This document shows positions 56,954 through 64,000 of a stretch of DNA of 64,000 bases, piece after piece. A program made the translations under genes and the position numbers. Below the pieces are notes generated by a model. The model was not told where the DNA came from, ran no database searches, and was given only the letters and a program-made list of their open reading frames with translations. Within the stretch, counting starts at the first letter, position 1. Every line of letters begins with the position of its first letter. Location of the stretch: NCBI RefSeq assembly GCF_002734285.1, contig NZ_NSEA01000023.1, positions 124,001 to 188,000 on the forward strand, in the 5' to 3' direction. The DNA comes from Fredinandcohnia onubensis. GTDB lineage: Bacteria; Bacillota; Bacilli; Bacillales; Bacillaceae_L.

Positions 56954-57679
56954 TTATAACACACGTTTTCTAACGACATGGAATGAAAATTTATCAGCTC
57001 TAAAATAGTTTTGTGAAAAAAGGATCGGTTCATCTTTTTCATCATAATGCATCTGTTTTAATAACAATAATGCTGTCTCAGGATCGCAGTTTAAGATTGG
57101 CGAAATCGTATCGTGATACCCAATTGGCTCAATATATGTAACCGCGTAAGTAATTTTTCTTCCTGCTTTTTTTTCCAATAAATCAAAGAGAGATTCCTCA
57201 TGTGAATAATTTGCTGGTAAATTTTTCGAAAGAATTTTGTCTATACAGTACACAACAGGCTCGCCATTTGCGGTACGTACTCTTTCTATTTTTGTTATTT
57301 CTTCAGTTTCCGGACAACTAAAACTCTTTATGTCCTTATCCGTAGGTTCTTTTACCGTTCTCGATAAAAAGATCGTCCCAGGTGACATACCAGCTTGGAT
57401 AATCATATCTGTAATACTACTTATTTGCTCGATTCCTGAATTAAACAGAGGTTTCGCATTTACAAAGGTACCTACACCATGTCTTCTAATAATGACGTTT
57501 TCTTCTTCAAGAATTCTCAACGCTTCTCTTAAAGTTGCTCTACTAACTCCTAGCTGCTTTGCTAAGAGAAATTCTGATGGTAGTTTTTCTTTCTCTTTGT
57601 AGACACCATTTTCGATATCAAGTCTGATTTGATCTATTACTTGCAAGTACAATGGTCGATTATCTAACTTGATAGTCAT
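56954..57679 (-). CDS. ymfC: GntR-family (HutC/UTRA) regulator YmfC
   Basis: 241 residues. Winged helix (about 5-72: [17 protein letters not shown]..., [37 protein letters not shown]) and a C-terminal UTRA effector domain (about 95-235). It is immediately upstream of the nucleoside importer, making it the obvious candidate regulator of it. Ribosome site GGAGGAG; a perfect inverted repeat lies at 57708-57723. Confidence 0.92.
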   Translation of the reverse strand: MTIKLDNRPLYLQVIDQIRLDIENGVYKEKEKLPSEFLLAKQLGVSRATLREALRILEEENVIIRRHGVGTFVNAKPLFNSGIEQISSITDMIIQAGMSPGTIFLSRTVKEPTDKDIKSFSCPETEEITKIERVRTANGEPVVYCIDKILSKNLPANYSHEESLFDLLEKKAGRKITYAVTYIEPIGYHDTISPILNCDPETALLLLKQMHYDEKDEPILFSQNYFRADKFSFHVVRKRVL

Positions 57680-57707
57680 CTGCTACTCCTCCATTTTTAT
57701 GTATAGT

Positions 57708-57723
57708 CATCAGACCTCTGATG
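57708..57723. promoter_or_regulatory. Palindrome upstream of ymfC, candidate autoregulatory operator
   Basis: CATCAGA-CC-TCTGATG: perfect 7-bp inverted arms around two bases, about 30 bp before the ymfC start. The position suits a GntR autorepression site. The nupN-upstream dyad (56897) differs in sequence, so a shared operator is not supported. Confidence 0.45.
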
Positions 57724-57795
57724 TTAGACCGATGTTAATCCGAATTAAATATATCATCTTTTCAAAAAGAAATAAATAAGAATTGCGTAATTTGT

Positions 57796-57832
57796 CGAAA
57801 AAAAAGAAGAGCAACTGCTCTTCTTTTTTCAA
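57796..57832 (-). terminator. Terminator of spoIIIE
   Basis: AAAAAAGAAGAGCA (57800-57813) / TGCTCTTCTTTTTT (57816-57829): a perfect 14-bp stem. Confidence 0.92.
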
Positions 57833-57882
57833 GAATAAGTCAAAGCTCCTTGCTTTTGAAACTGGAACTTTACCGGATAAAC

Positions 57883-60213
57883 TTAACTTCCTACTTCTTC
57901 ATTTTTTGATGAAATAAGGACTGCTCTTGGCTTGCTACCCTCGTAAGGACCGACTACACCTCTGTCTTCCATAGCGTCAATTAATCTTGCAGCTCTTGTA
58001 TAACCAACTCGAAATCTACGTTGTAACATTGAGACAGATGCGGTTTGCATTTCAATTACGAGCTGAACAGCATCATCATATAATTCATCATCCACTTCTT
58101 CTATTGTTTCAACGGTATCGGTAGGAATCATTTCCTCTTGATATTGAGCTTTTTGCTGAGCAATTACAAAGTTAACAATCTCTTCAACTTCATCATCTGA
58201 TAAAAAGGCTCCCTGAACACGTACAGGTTTTGATGCTCCTACAGGTAGAAATAACATATCACCTCGTCCTAACAGCTTTTCTGCCCCACCCATATCTAAA
58301 ATGGTTCTTGAGTCAGTTTGAGACGAAACACTAAAAGCAATTCGGGAAGGGATATTTGCTTTAATAACCCCTGTAATAACATCTACTGATGGTCTTTGTG
58401 TTGCTATGATTAAGTGAATTCCAGCAGCCCTCGCCATTTGTGCTAAACGAGTGATAGAATCCTCAACATCTGTTGAAGCGACCATCATAAGATCTGCTAG
58501 TTCATCTACGATTACAATAATATAAGGAAGAGTTGGTTGTTTCGCCTCTTCTTCATTATTATGGCGACGAACATATTCATTATAACCTTCAATATTTCTT
58601 GTGTGGGTATGGGAGAATAATTCATATCTTCGTTCCATTTCATTTACGACTTTCTTAAGAGCTTGTGACGCCTTCTTAGGATCTGTCACAACAGGAGCCA
58701 ATAAATGTGGTATTCCATTATAGACATTTAACTCAACCATTTTCGGGTCAATCATCATCATTTTTACTTCGTGTGGCTTGGCCCTCATAAGTACGCTAGT
58801 AATTATGCCATTAATACAAACACTCTTACCGCTACCAGTTGCCCCAGCTACTAATAAGTGAGGCATTTTGTTAAGTTCTGCAAACTTAGCTTCACCTGAG
58901 ATATCACGGCCAAGTCCAATTAACAATTTAGCATCTGAACGCTGAGGTTCAATATCCTCAAGTACCTCACGTAATGAAACCATCGCAATTTCAGAATTTG
59001 GAACCTCAATTCCAACAGCTGATTTTCCAGGAATAGGCGCTTCAATCCGAATATCTTTTGCAGCTAATGCAAGGGCTAGGTCATCACTTAAATTTACGAT
59101 TTTACTAACCTTCACACCCACATCCGGGTACACCTCATATTTTGTTACCGCAGGGCCAAGATGGACTTTTGTAACCTTCGCCTTTACACCAAAGCTATGG
59201 AATGTTTTCTCTAGTTTTCTTGCATTTTCGTAAATATTTTCATGTTCTGCACTCTGACTTGTTTGCTTTGGTGGATGCAGCAACTCAATAGGTGGTAGTT
59301 CATAATCAACATTCTCAAGCTCACCTTCTGTAAAGGTGATTGGCATCTTTTCATCATTTTCTTCTTCTGAGACTTGTTGTTTTTGCTGATGTTTTTCATG
59401 TTGAGTCACTTGTTCTTTTGTATAGGCCTTATCCGCAAAGTTTGAGATAATCGGTTCAATAGGAATTTCAACAGGTGCTTCATTGATATCATCATCTGCT
59501 GAAACTTGAGCATCCTTAATTTTATGCTCCTTTTTCTTTTTCTGCTTTTCTTTTTTAGGCTGGTTCTTCCGTTGCTGAAACCAATTCACTATGTCATCCA
59601 TAAATGCAATCCATTGATTTCGTATAAATGAAACAACTGGGCCAAAGATTTTTGCAATTGTATCGTGAAGTGATTTTCCTGTAACAAGCACACCACCAAT
59701 GACGATTAAAAAGACAGAAATGATTTTTGTCCCCGCTTCATCAAATAAAAAATATGAAGCTGCAAAAAGGATTGAACCAATCATGCCTCCGCCTAAATCG
59801 GTTGTACTTGTATCACCATTTACAACGGCCCAAAACATGCTCCAGGTATTTTTAATAACACTTGGATCAGTGAATTTGCCTTCGTTTGTTTGTAAATTAA
59901 ATAATGGAATATGACTTAATAACAGCATGGCGCTTATGATTAAGTAGACACCAATCAATTGCCTTGTAATCATTTTCGGTAAGGTTCGATTCCAAATAAT
60001 ATACAGTGAAATAAGTAATAATCCTATTAATCCAATAATGTCCCAATTCCCAAGGAAAAATCGAAATAAATAGACAAGACCTGTTCCTACCGTGCCAAGT
60101 CTTGCTAAACCAATACAAGCTAAAGCTAGTAATAATAATCCTAGCAATTCAAATTTAAGAGTTTTTTTCCACTCATCTTTCCGCTTCGACTGTCTACGTT
60201 TTCGTTTTGCCAT
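57883..60213 (-). CDS. spoIIIE: DNA translocase SpoIIIE/FtsK
   Basis: 776 residues (about 789 in B. subtilis). Basic N-terminus, four membrane helices (about 20-185), a charged linker (about 205-330), the motor domain with Walker [10 protein letters not shown] near 455 and [11 protein letters not shown], and a C-terminal gamma winged helix ([29 protein letters not shown]) that reads SRS/KOPS-type sequences. It pumps the chromosome into the forespore and clears trapped DNA at division septa. A terminator ends the upstream ylzJ unit. Confidence 0.97.
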   Translation of the reverse strand: MAKRKRRQSKRKDEWKKTLKFELLGLLLLALACIGLARLGTVGTGLVYLFRFFLGNWDIIGLIGLLLISLYIIWNRTLPKMITRQLIGVYLIISAMLLLSHIPLFNLQTNEGKFTDPSVIKNTWSMFWAVVNGDTSTTDLGGGMIGSILFAASYFLFDEAGTKIISVFLIVIGGVLVTGKSLHDTIAKIFGPVVSFIRNQWIAFMDDIVNWFQQRKNQPKKEKQKKKKEHKIKDAQVSADDDINEAPVEIPIEPIISNFADKAYTKEQVTQHEKHQQKQQVSEEENDEKMPITFTEGELENVDYELPPIELLHPPKQTSQSAEHENIYENARKLEKTFHSFGVKAKVTKVHLGPAVTKYEVYPDVGVKVSKIVNLSDDLALALAAKDIRIEAPIPGKSAVGIEVPNSEIAMVSLREVLEDIEPQRSDAKLLIGLGRDISGEAKFAELNKMPHLLVAGATGSGKSVCINGIITSVLMRAKPHEVKMMMIDPKMVELNVYNGIPHLLAPVVTDPKKASQALKKVVNEMERRYELFSHTHTRNIEGYNEYVRRHNNEEEAKQPTLPYIIVIVDELADLMMVASTDVEDSITRLAQMARAAGIHLIIATQRPSVDVITGVIKANIPSRIAFSVSSQTDSRTILDMGGAEKLLGRGDMLFLPVGASKPVRVQGAFLSDDEVEEIVNFVIAQQKAQYQEEMIPTDTVETIEEVDDELYDDAVQLVIEMQTASVSMLQRRFRVGYTRAARLIDAMEDRGVVGPYEGSKPRAVLISSKNEEVGS

Positions 60214-60245
60214 ACTACACCTACTCTACCTATCAATAATAAGAA

Positions 60246-60272
60246 AGAAGCAGCCACAACATGGCTGCCTAC
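60246..60272 (-). terminator. Terminator of tepA-ylzJ
   Basis: GCAGCCA (60250-60256), loop CAACA, TGGCTGC (60262-60268), then TTCTTTCTT on the minus strand. Confidence 0.75.
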
Positions 60273-60438
60273 GTGATGAAATTAGTTAAATTATAGCACA
60301 TTATACCAATTTAGGACAATTGATGAAATGATAGGTTTAATTCTAGAAATGTTGATTTTTAGCAACCTTTCGGCCAAGGCTTAGACGTCTTGTGAAAACC
60401 AATAGTTTTACAAGAATGAGCAAAGAATGTTTTGTAAA

Positions 60439-60648
60439 CTATAGTCTGATTTTCTGCCCAGGTGAGTATCTTCCGTCTAGAAAGTGCTGTGGGTCAGTAC
60501 TCATAACTCTTTCAATTGTATATTCACCATTTTGGGCTTGGCTAACGGCCAGTGAAACACCGTTTATATCGACATACTTAAAATTACTTTCTTCCATTTC
60601 AGTTTGTGGATAAATTAGCTCTTGTGGCATCATAGTGTATAAAATCAT
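60439..60648 (-). CDS. ylzJ: YlzJ-like protein
   Basis: 69 residues: [20 protein letters not shown], a beta-rich middle and C-terminal [18 protein letters not shown], the YlzJ pattern. Its ATG overlaps the tepA stop by four bases, so the pair is coupled. No membrane segment or catalytic motif. Conserved between tepA and spoIIIE; function unknown. Confidence 0.92.
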   Translation of the reverse strand: MILYTMMPQELIYPQTEMEESNFKYVDINGVSLAVSQAQNGEYTIERVMSTDPQHFLDGRYSPGQKIRL

Positions 60649-61400
60649 TGAATCATCTGCCCGCTTTCTTCAGTAACATTCCTCTCATCAATTAACTGAT
60701 TTAATTTCTTAATGGCCTGTCCAATTCCACCAATTTCATTAATTAGCCCGTATTTTACAGCATCAGAGCCTATTACATTCGTTCCAATATCCCTTGTTAA
60801 ATTACCCTTCGAAAACATCAATTCCTTGAATTTATCTTCGGTTATTTGCGAATGCCCTGTAACAAAATTAACCACGCGCTCTTGCATTTTATCTAAGTAC
60901 TCAAACGTCTGAGGAACACCGATAACAAGACCCGTTAGTCTTACTGGATGGATTGTCATCGTCGCCGTTTCGGCCACAAAAGAATAATCACATGCCACGG
61001 CAATTGGAACACCAATCGAGTGACCGCCGCCTAAGACAATTGAAACAGTTGGTTTTGAGAGTGATGCAAGCATTTCTGATATTGCAAGCCCTGCCTCAAC
61101 ATCTCCCCCAACTGTATTTAAAATAACTAGTAAACCTTCAATTTTTGGGTTTTGTTCAATCGCGACAATTTGAGGTATAACATGTTCATATTTAGTTGTT
61201 TTATTTTGAGGTGGTAATTGAATATGACCTTCAATTTGGCCAACAATTGTAAGGCAATGTATTTTACTGTCATTTGACATTTGTGGGACATTGGTTTGTC
61301 CTAGTTGTTGGATCTTATCAACTAATGATGAGCCCTTTGTTTCATTTTTATCCTGATCCCCTTGTGGTTGATCTGCATTTATGTATTGATTGTTATTCAT
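60645..61400 (-). CDS. tepA: Translocation-enhancing protein TepA (ClpP-like serine protease)
   Basis: 251 residues of the ClpP/crotonase fold. Oxyanion-hole and nucleophile region [14 protein letters not shown] and GGGHSIGVP (Ser), catalytic His in [11 protein letters not shown], and a distal Asp near the C-terminal helices. A polar N-terminal extension of about 40 residues is present. TepA (YmfB) is cytosolic and has been linked to protein export and to spore SASP handling in B. subtilis. Ribosome site AAAGGAG. Confidence 0.94.
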   Translation of the reverse strand: MNNNQYINADQPQGDQDKNETKGSSLVDKIQQLGQTNVPQMSNDSKIHCLTIVGQIEGHIQLPPQNKTTKYEHVIPQIVAIEQNPKIEGLLVILNTVGGDVEAGLAISEMLASLSKPTVSIVLGGGHSIGVPIAVACDYSFVAETATMTIHPVRLTGLVIGVPQTFEYLDKMQERVVNFVTGHSQITEDKFKELMFSKGNLTRDIGTNVIGSDAVKYGLINEIGGIGQAIKKLNQLIDERNVTEESGQMIQ

Positions 61401-61473
61401 CGTATTCTCCTTTCAACCCATTTACCATTTAGTATAAACACATGGTTCTATTTCATTCCCGAAAGTGGGTGAA

Positions 61474-61508
61474 AGAAAAAAGCCAATCAGTAAGATTGAC
61501 TTTTTAAA
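61474..61508 (-). terminator. Terminator of dapA
   Basis: AAAAAGCCAATC / GATTGACTTTTT with a 5-base loop; A and T runs on both sides. Confidence 0.88.
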
Positions 61509-61517
61509 CATATTTTA

Positions 61518-62384
61518 TCATCCGATTAATTTTGTTAATTCAATTCGTTCTTGTTCGTTTAATGGAACAAGTGGTAAACGAACAGATCCAACGTCTAATC
61601 CCTTGATTTGAAGAGCTGTTTTTACAGGAACCGGATTTGGTGCCGTAAATAGTCCCTTCATAATTGGTAAAAGTTTCTGATGATGTCTAGCTGCCTCAGT
61701 ATTGTTTCCTGTTAAAAATGCTTTTACCATTTGTTGCATTTCATTACCAATTACATGGGCAGAAACTGAAACAACACCTTTTGCTCCAATTGAAAGAGCC
61801 GGCAATGTAATTCCATCATCCCCACTGTATAAATCAAAACTCTCATCAGTATTAGCAATGATTTCAGTCATTGCTTCTAAACTTCCACTTGCTTCTTTAA
61901 CAGCAACGATATTTTGTATTTTCGACAATTTAATAATGGTTTCTACTGACATATTAATAACCGATCTACCTGGAATATTGTATAGCATAATAGGTAGTTT
62001 TGTACTTTCAGCAATTGTTTTAAAATGCTGATAAAGTCCTTCTTGACTTGGCTTATTATAATATGGAACAACAAGCATTATTGCATCGACACCGGCTTCT
62101 TGTGCTTTTTTTGTTAACTCCATCGATGCATACGTATTATTGCTGCCTGTTCCAGCGATTACTGGAACCCGACCGTCCACAACTTTTACAACGTGACGGA
62201 AAAGAGCTACCTTTTCCTCGGAAGATAATGTTGGAGATTCACCCGTTGTCCCTGCTACAACCAGAGATTCTGTACCATTATTTATTAAATAATTAATCAA
62301 CTGAGTTGTTTTACCGAAATCGATATTTCCTTTATTATCAAATGGTGTCACCATAGCTGTAGAGATTCTTCCAAAATCAATCAT
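61518..62384 (-). CDS. dapA: 4-hydroxy-tetrahydrodipicolinate synthase
   Basis: 288-residue TIM barrel. It condenses pyruvate and aspartate semialdehyde, the first step to diaminopimelate, lysine and spore dipicolinate. AGTTGESPTL (Thr pair), YNIPGR with the catalytic Tyr, the Schiff-base Lys in IVAVKEASG, and YSGDDG are present. It is third in asd-dapG-dapA, with a hairpin between dapG and dapA. Confidence 0.98.
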   Translation of the reverse strand: MIDFGRISTAMVTPFDNKGNIDFGKTTQLINYLINNGTESLVVAGTTGESPTLSSEEKVALFRHVVKVVDGRVPVIAGTGSNNTYASMELTKKAQEAGVDAIMLVVPYYNKPSQEGLYQHFKTIAESTKLPIMLYNIPGRSVINMSVETIIKLSKIQNIVAVKEASGSLEAMTEIIANTDESFDLYSGDDGITLPALSIGAKGVVSVSAHVIGNEMQQMVKAFLTGNNTEAARHHQKLLPIMKGLFTAPNPVPVKTALQIKGLDVGSVRLPLVPLNEQERIELTKLIG

Positions 62385-62475
62385 GCTTTTACACCTACCC
62401 CCATCAATTGCGCTAGGCTTATTTCCTAAAAACCTAGGCTTGCTCTAAAAAATTATACGTGAAACGATATGTTAA

Positions 62476-62511
62476 AGAAAGGGACTCCTCCATAACGGAG
62501 GTTCCCTTAAT
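62476..62511 (-). terminator. Hairpin between dapG and dapA
   Basis: AAGGGA (62479-62484) with TCCCTT (62503-62508), and inner CCTCC (62487-62491) with GGAGG (62497-62501); the minus-strand tail is CTTTCTTTAAC. It could attenuate dapA relative to dapG. Confidence 0.7.
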
Positions 62512-62518
62512 TGTCCTC

Positions 62519-63760
62519 TTAAAAGTCTACCACTTCTGCTCCAACAGGTCCATCAGATAAATGGAATGCTTTATGAAGAGCGTTAATGGCTTCCTTCATT
62601 TCAGATTCTTTAACAAGTACCCAAATGGTTGATAGACTATCTGCTGATTGCAAGATTTGAATTCCTTTTTCTGAAAGTGCTGTTACAATTCGAGCAGTCA
62701 CTCCTGGTACGCCGTTCATTCCCGCTCCAACAGTCGCTACCTTCGCACATTTTTCAGTTACCTGAGGTTCATAACCCAATTCTTTCAGTTTATTAACTGC
62801 GCGGGCTGTCATTTCCCCCGAAACCGTATAAACAACACCATTTGGTGTGATGTTAAAGAAATCCACACTTATTTTTTCATTAGCCATTGCCTTAAATACT
62901 TCTGTTTGAAGATTGTATTGACCTTTTTTTGCTTGAACCTTTAATTGCGTTACATTTGTCACGTGTGCAATACCTGTAATTAATCGATCCTTAACCTCGA
63001 CACCTCGACGTTTATCAATTGTTGTTACAAGTGTACCTGGTGCATCCGAATATGTTGAACGTACCCTCATTGGTACCTTTGCATCCATCGCAATCTCTAC
63101 TGCGCGTGGATGAATTACTTTTGCACCTTGATATGCCATGTTCACGATTTCGTTATATGTGACGACTGATAATGGCTTTGCATCACCAACGATACGTGGG
63201 TCTGCTGTCATAACACCTTCTACATCTGTAAAAATATCAATCCACTCAGCCTGCAATGCAACACCAAGTGCAGCTGCAGATGTATCACTTCCACCTCTAC
63301 CTAAAGTCGTAATGTCACCTGTTTTAGAGATTCCTTGGAAGCCTGTGACTACTACCACATCATGGGTTTCGAGTGTTTGTAGCAAACGGTCACACTTCAT
63401 TTCAATAATTCTAGCATTTGTGTGATCACCATTTGTTCGGAAACCCGCCTGCCCACCATTTAAAGCAGCTGCAGATATCCCAGCTTTATTTAACATATTA
63501 GTAAAAACGACACTAGAAATGATCTCTCCGCAGGACACTAGCATATCCATTTCCCTATCACTAATAGTTGGATTTTGCTCCCCTACTAAGCTTAACAGTG
63601 TATCAGTTGCATATGGGTCACCCATTCTCCCCATAGCCGATACAACGACAACTACTTTATATCCATCAGAGACGGCACTTTCAATATGTTTTTTTGCTCT
63701 TTCCCTTGATTCTTCATCCCGTACTGAGGTTCCGCCAAATTTTTGAACAACGATATTCAT
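62519..63760 (-). CDS. dapG: Aspartate kinase I (DapG)
   Basis: 413 residues. N-terminal kinase domain (VVQKFGGTSVRDEESRERAKKHI, GFQGISKTGDITTLGRGGSDTSA, FTDVEGVMTADPRIV) and two C-terminal ACT domains (about 260-410). This is the diaminopimelate-sensitive isoenzyme of Bacillus, supplying DAP and dipicolinate synthesis. It lies 29 bases after asd. Ribosome site GAGGTGG. No lysine riboswitch fits in the short gap. Confidence 0.97.
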   Translation of the reverse strand: MNIVVQKFGGTSVRDEESRERAKKHIESAVSDGYKVVVVVSAMGRMGDPYATDTLLSLVGEQNPTISDREMDMLVSCGEIISSVVFTNMLNKAGISAAALNGGQAGFRTNGDHTNARIIEMKCDRLLQTLETHDVVVVTGFQGISKTGDITTLGRGGSDTSAAALGVALQAEWIDIFTDVEGVMTADPRIVGDAKPLSVVTYNEIVNMAYQGAKVIHPRAVEIAMDAKVPMRVRSTYSDAPGTLVTTIDKRRGVEVKDRLITGIAHVTNVTQLKVQAKKGQYNLQTEVFKAMANEKISVDFFNITPNGVVYTVSGEMTARAVNKLKELGYEPQVTEKCAKVATVGAGMNGVPGVTARIVTALSEKGIQILQSADSLSTIWVLVKESEMKEAINALHKAFHLSDGPVGAEVVDF

Positions 63761-63789
63761 GAAACCACCTCATGTTTTGGTTCAACAAT

Positions 63790-64000
63790 TTATTTTGCTA
63801 CTAAGCCTAGCTTTATAAGACTGCCAGCAATTTGTACGGAGTTCCATGCAGCGCCTTTTAGTAGATTGTCAGATACTACCCACATATGGAACCCATTATC
63901 TTGGTCTAGGTCTTTTCTGATTCTTCCTACGAACACATCTTTCTTACCAACTGCATGAATTGGCATTGGATACACTTGCTCTGCTGGATTGTCTTCTAAT
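63790..64000 (-). CDS. asd: Aspartate-semialdehyde dehydrogenase, C-terminal 70 residues only
   Basis: The gene enters from beyond the window's end, so only the C-terminus is seen: [20 protein letters not shown], then [36 protein letters not shown] and a final [13 protein letters not shown]. This is the conserved Asd tail. It reduces aspartyl phosphate to the semialdehyde used by DapA. The N-terminal NADP and catalytic Cys parts are outside the window. Confidence 0.95.
   Translation of the reverse strand, partial: LEDNPAEQVYPMPIHAVGKKDVFVGRIRKDLDQDNGFHMWVVSDNLLKGAAWNSVQIAGSLIKLGLVAK

Noticed and set aside
63761-63789. Lysine riboswitch before dapG
   Set aside because: The asd-dapG gap is only 29 bases, far too short for an L-box.
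1-64000. CRISPR arrays, tRNA/rRNA genes, IS elements, prophage
   Set aside because: No regularly spaced repeats, cloverleaf or CCA-like tRNA patterns, transposase or phage motifs were seen on reading both strands. Very short or diverged elements could be missed without a search.

Overview
The window is a chromosomal segment of an endospore-forming Bacillaceae bacterium (Bacillus sensu lato). It is AT-rich and uses GGAGG-type ribosome sites with frequent TTG and GTG starts. Its gene order follows the Bacillus subtilis chromosome from aconitase to aspartate-semialdehyde dehydrogenase: citB / sspO-sspP-cotM / yneK-ccdC-yneI-ccdA-ynzD / yneF-sirA-tkt-ynzC / lexA / glnA-glnR-ynbB-hflX-spoVK / hfq-miaA / mutL-mutS-cotE / ricA(ymcA)-miaB / spoVS-ymdB-rny / recA-cinA-pgsA-ymfM(rodZ)-ymfK-ymfJ-ymfI-ymfH-ymfF / ymfC-spoIIIE-ylzJ-tepA-dapA-dapG-asd. 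Nearly all genes lie on the minus strand. Genus and species cannot be fixed from the sequence alone. I saw no tRNA, rRNA, CRISPR array, prophage, IS element or transposase.

Region by region. 1-9 kb: a cut-off aconitase, minor spore proteins (SspO, SspP, CotM) with an unexpected selA among them, a SpoIID/LytB-type protein, and the cytochrome c biogenesis cluster (ccdA, ccdC). 9-16 kb: a heterodimeric ABC exporter, the sporulation replication inhibitor SirA and transketolase. 16-24 kb: the SOS regulator lexA facing a divergent 28-codon membrane peptide gene, the glutamine regulon core (glnR-glnA with two GlnR operators), ynbB, hflX, spoVK, hfq and miaA. 24-41 kb: mismatch repair, cotE, ricA-miaB, a 2-oxoacid:ferredoxin oxidoreductase, a dipeptidase, spoVS behind a sigma-H promoter, ymdB, RNase Y and SOS-controlled recA. 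41-50 kb: a DsbA-family protein with a small Cys protein, then cinA to ymfF. 50-64 kb: a sodium:solute symporter with a tiny partner, a four-gene nucleoside ABC importer with its GntR regulator, spoIIIE, tepA and the lysine/diaminopimelate genes.

Functional themes are sporulation (sspO, sspP, cotM, ynzD, sirA, spoVK, cotE, ricA, spoVS, ymdB, spoIIIE), DNA damage response and repair (lexA, recA, mutSL, the SOS peptide), RNA modification and decay (miaA, miaB, hfq, rny), nitrogen control, and envelope or amino-acid metabolism. Most transcription units end in clear rho-independent hairpins.

The least explained items are: (i) the 28-residue transmembrane peptide driven by an SOS promoter where full-length YneA is expected, with yneB missing; (ii) a 25-codon ORF between ricA and cotE; (iii) a 64-residue Cys protein translationally coupled to a FrnE-like DsbA protein; (iv) selA without other Sec genes nearby; (v) two complex intergenic hairpin elements (about 23.1 kb and 39.8-40.05 kb) that resemble dispersed Bacillus repeats.
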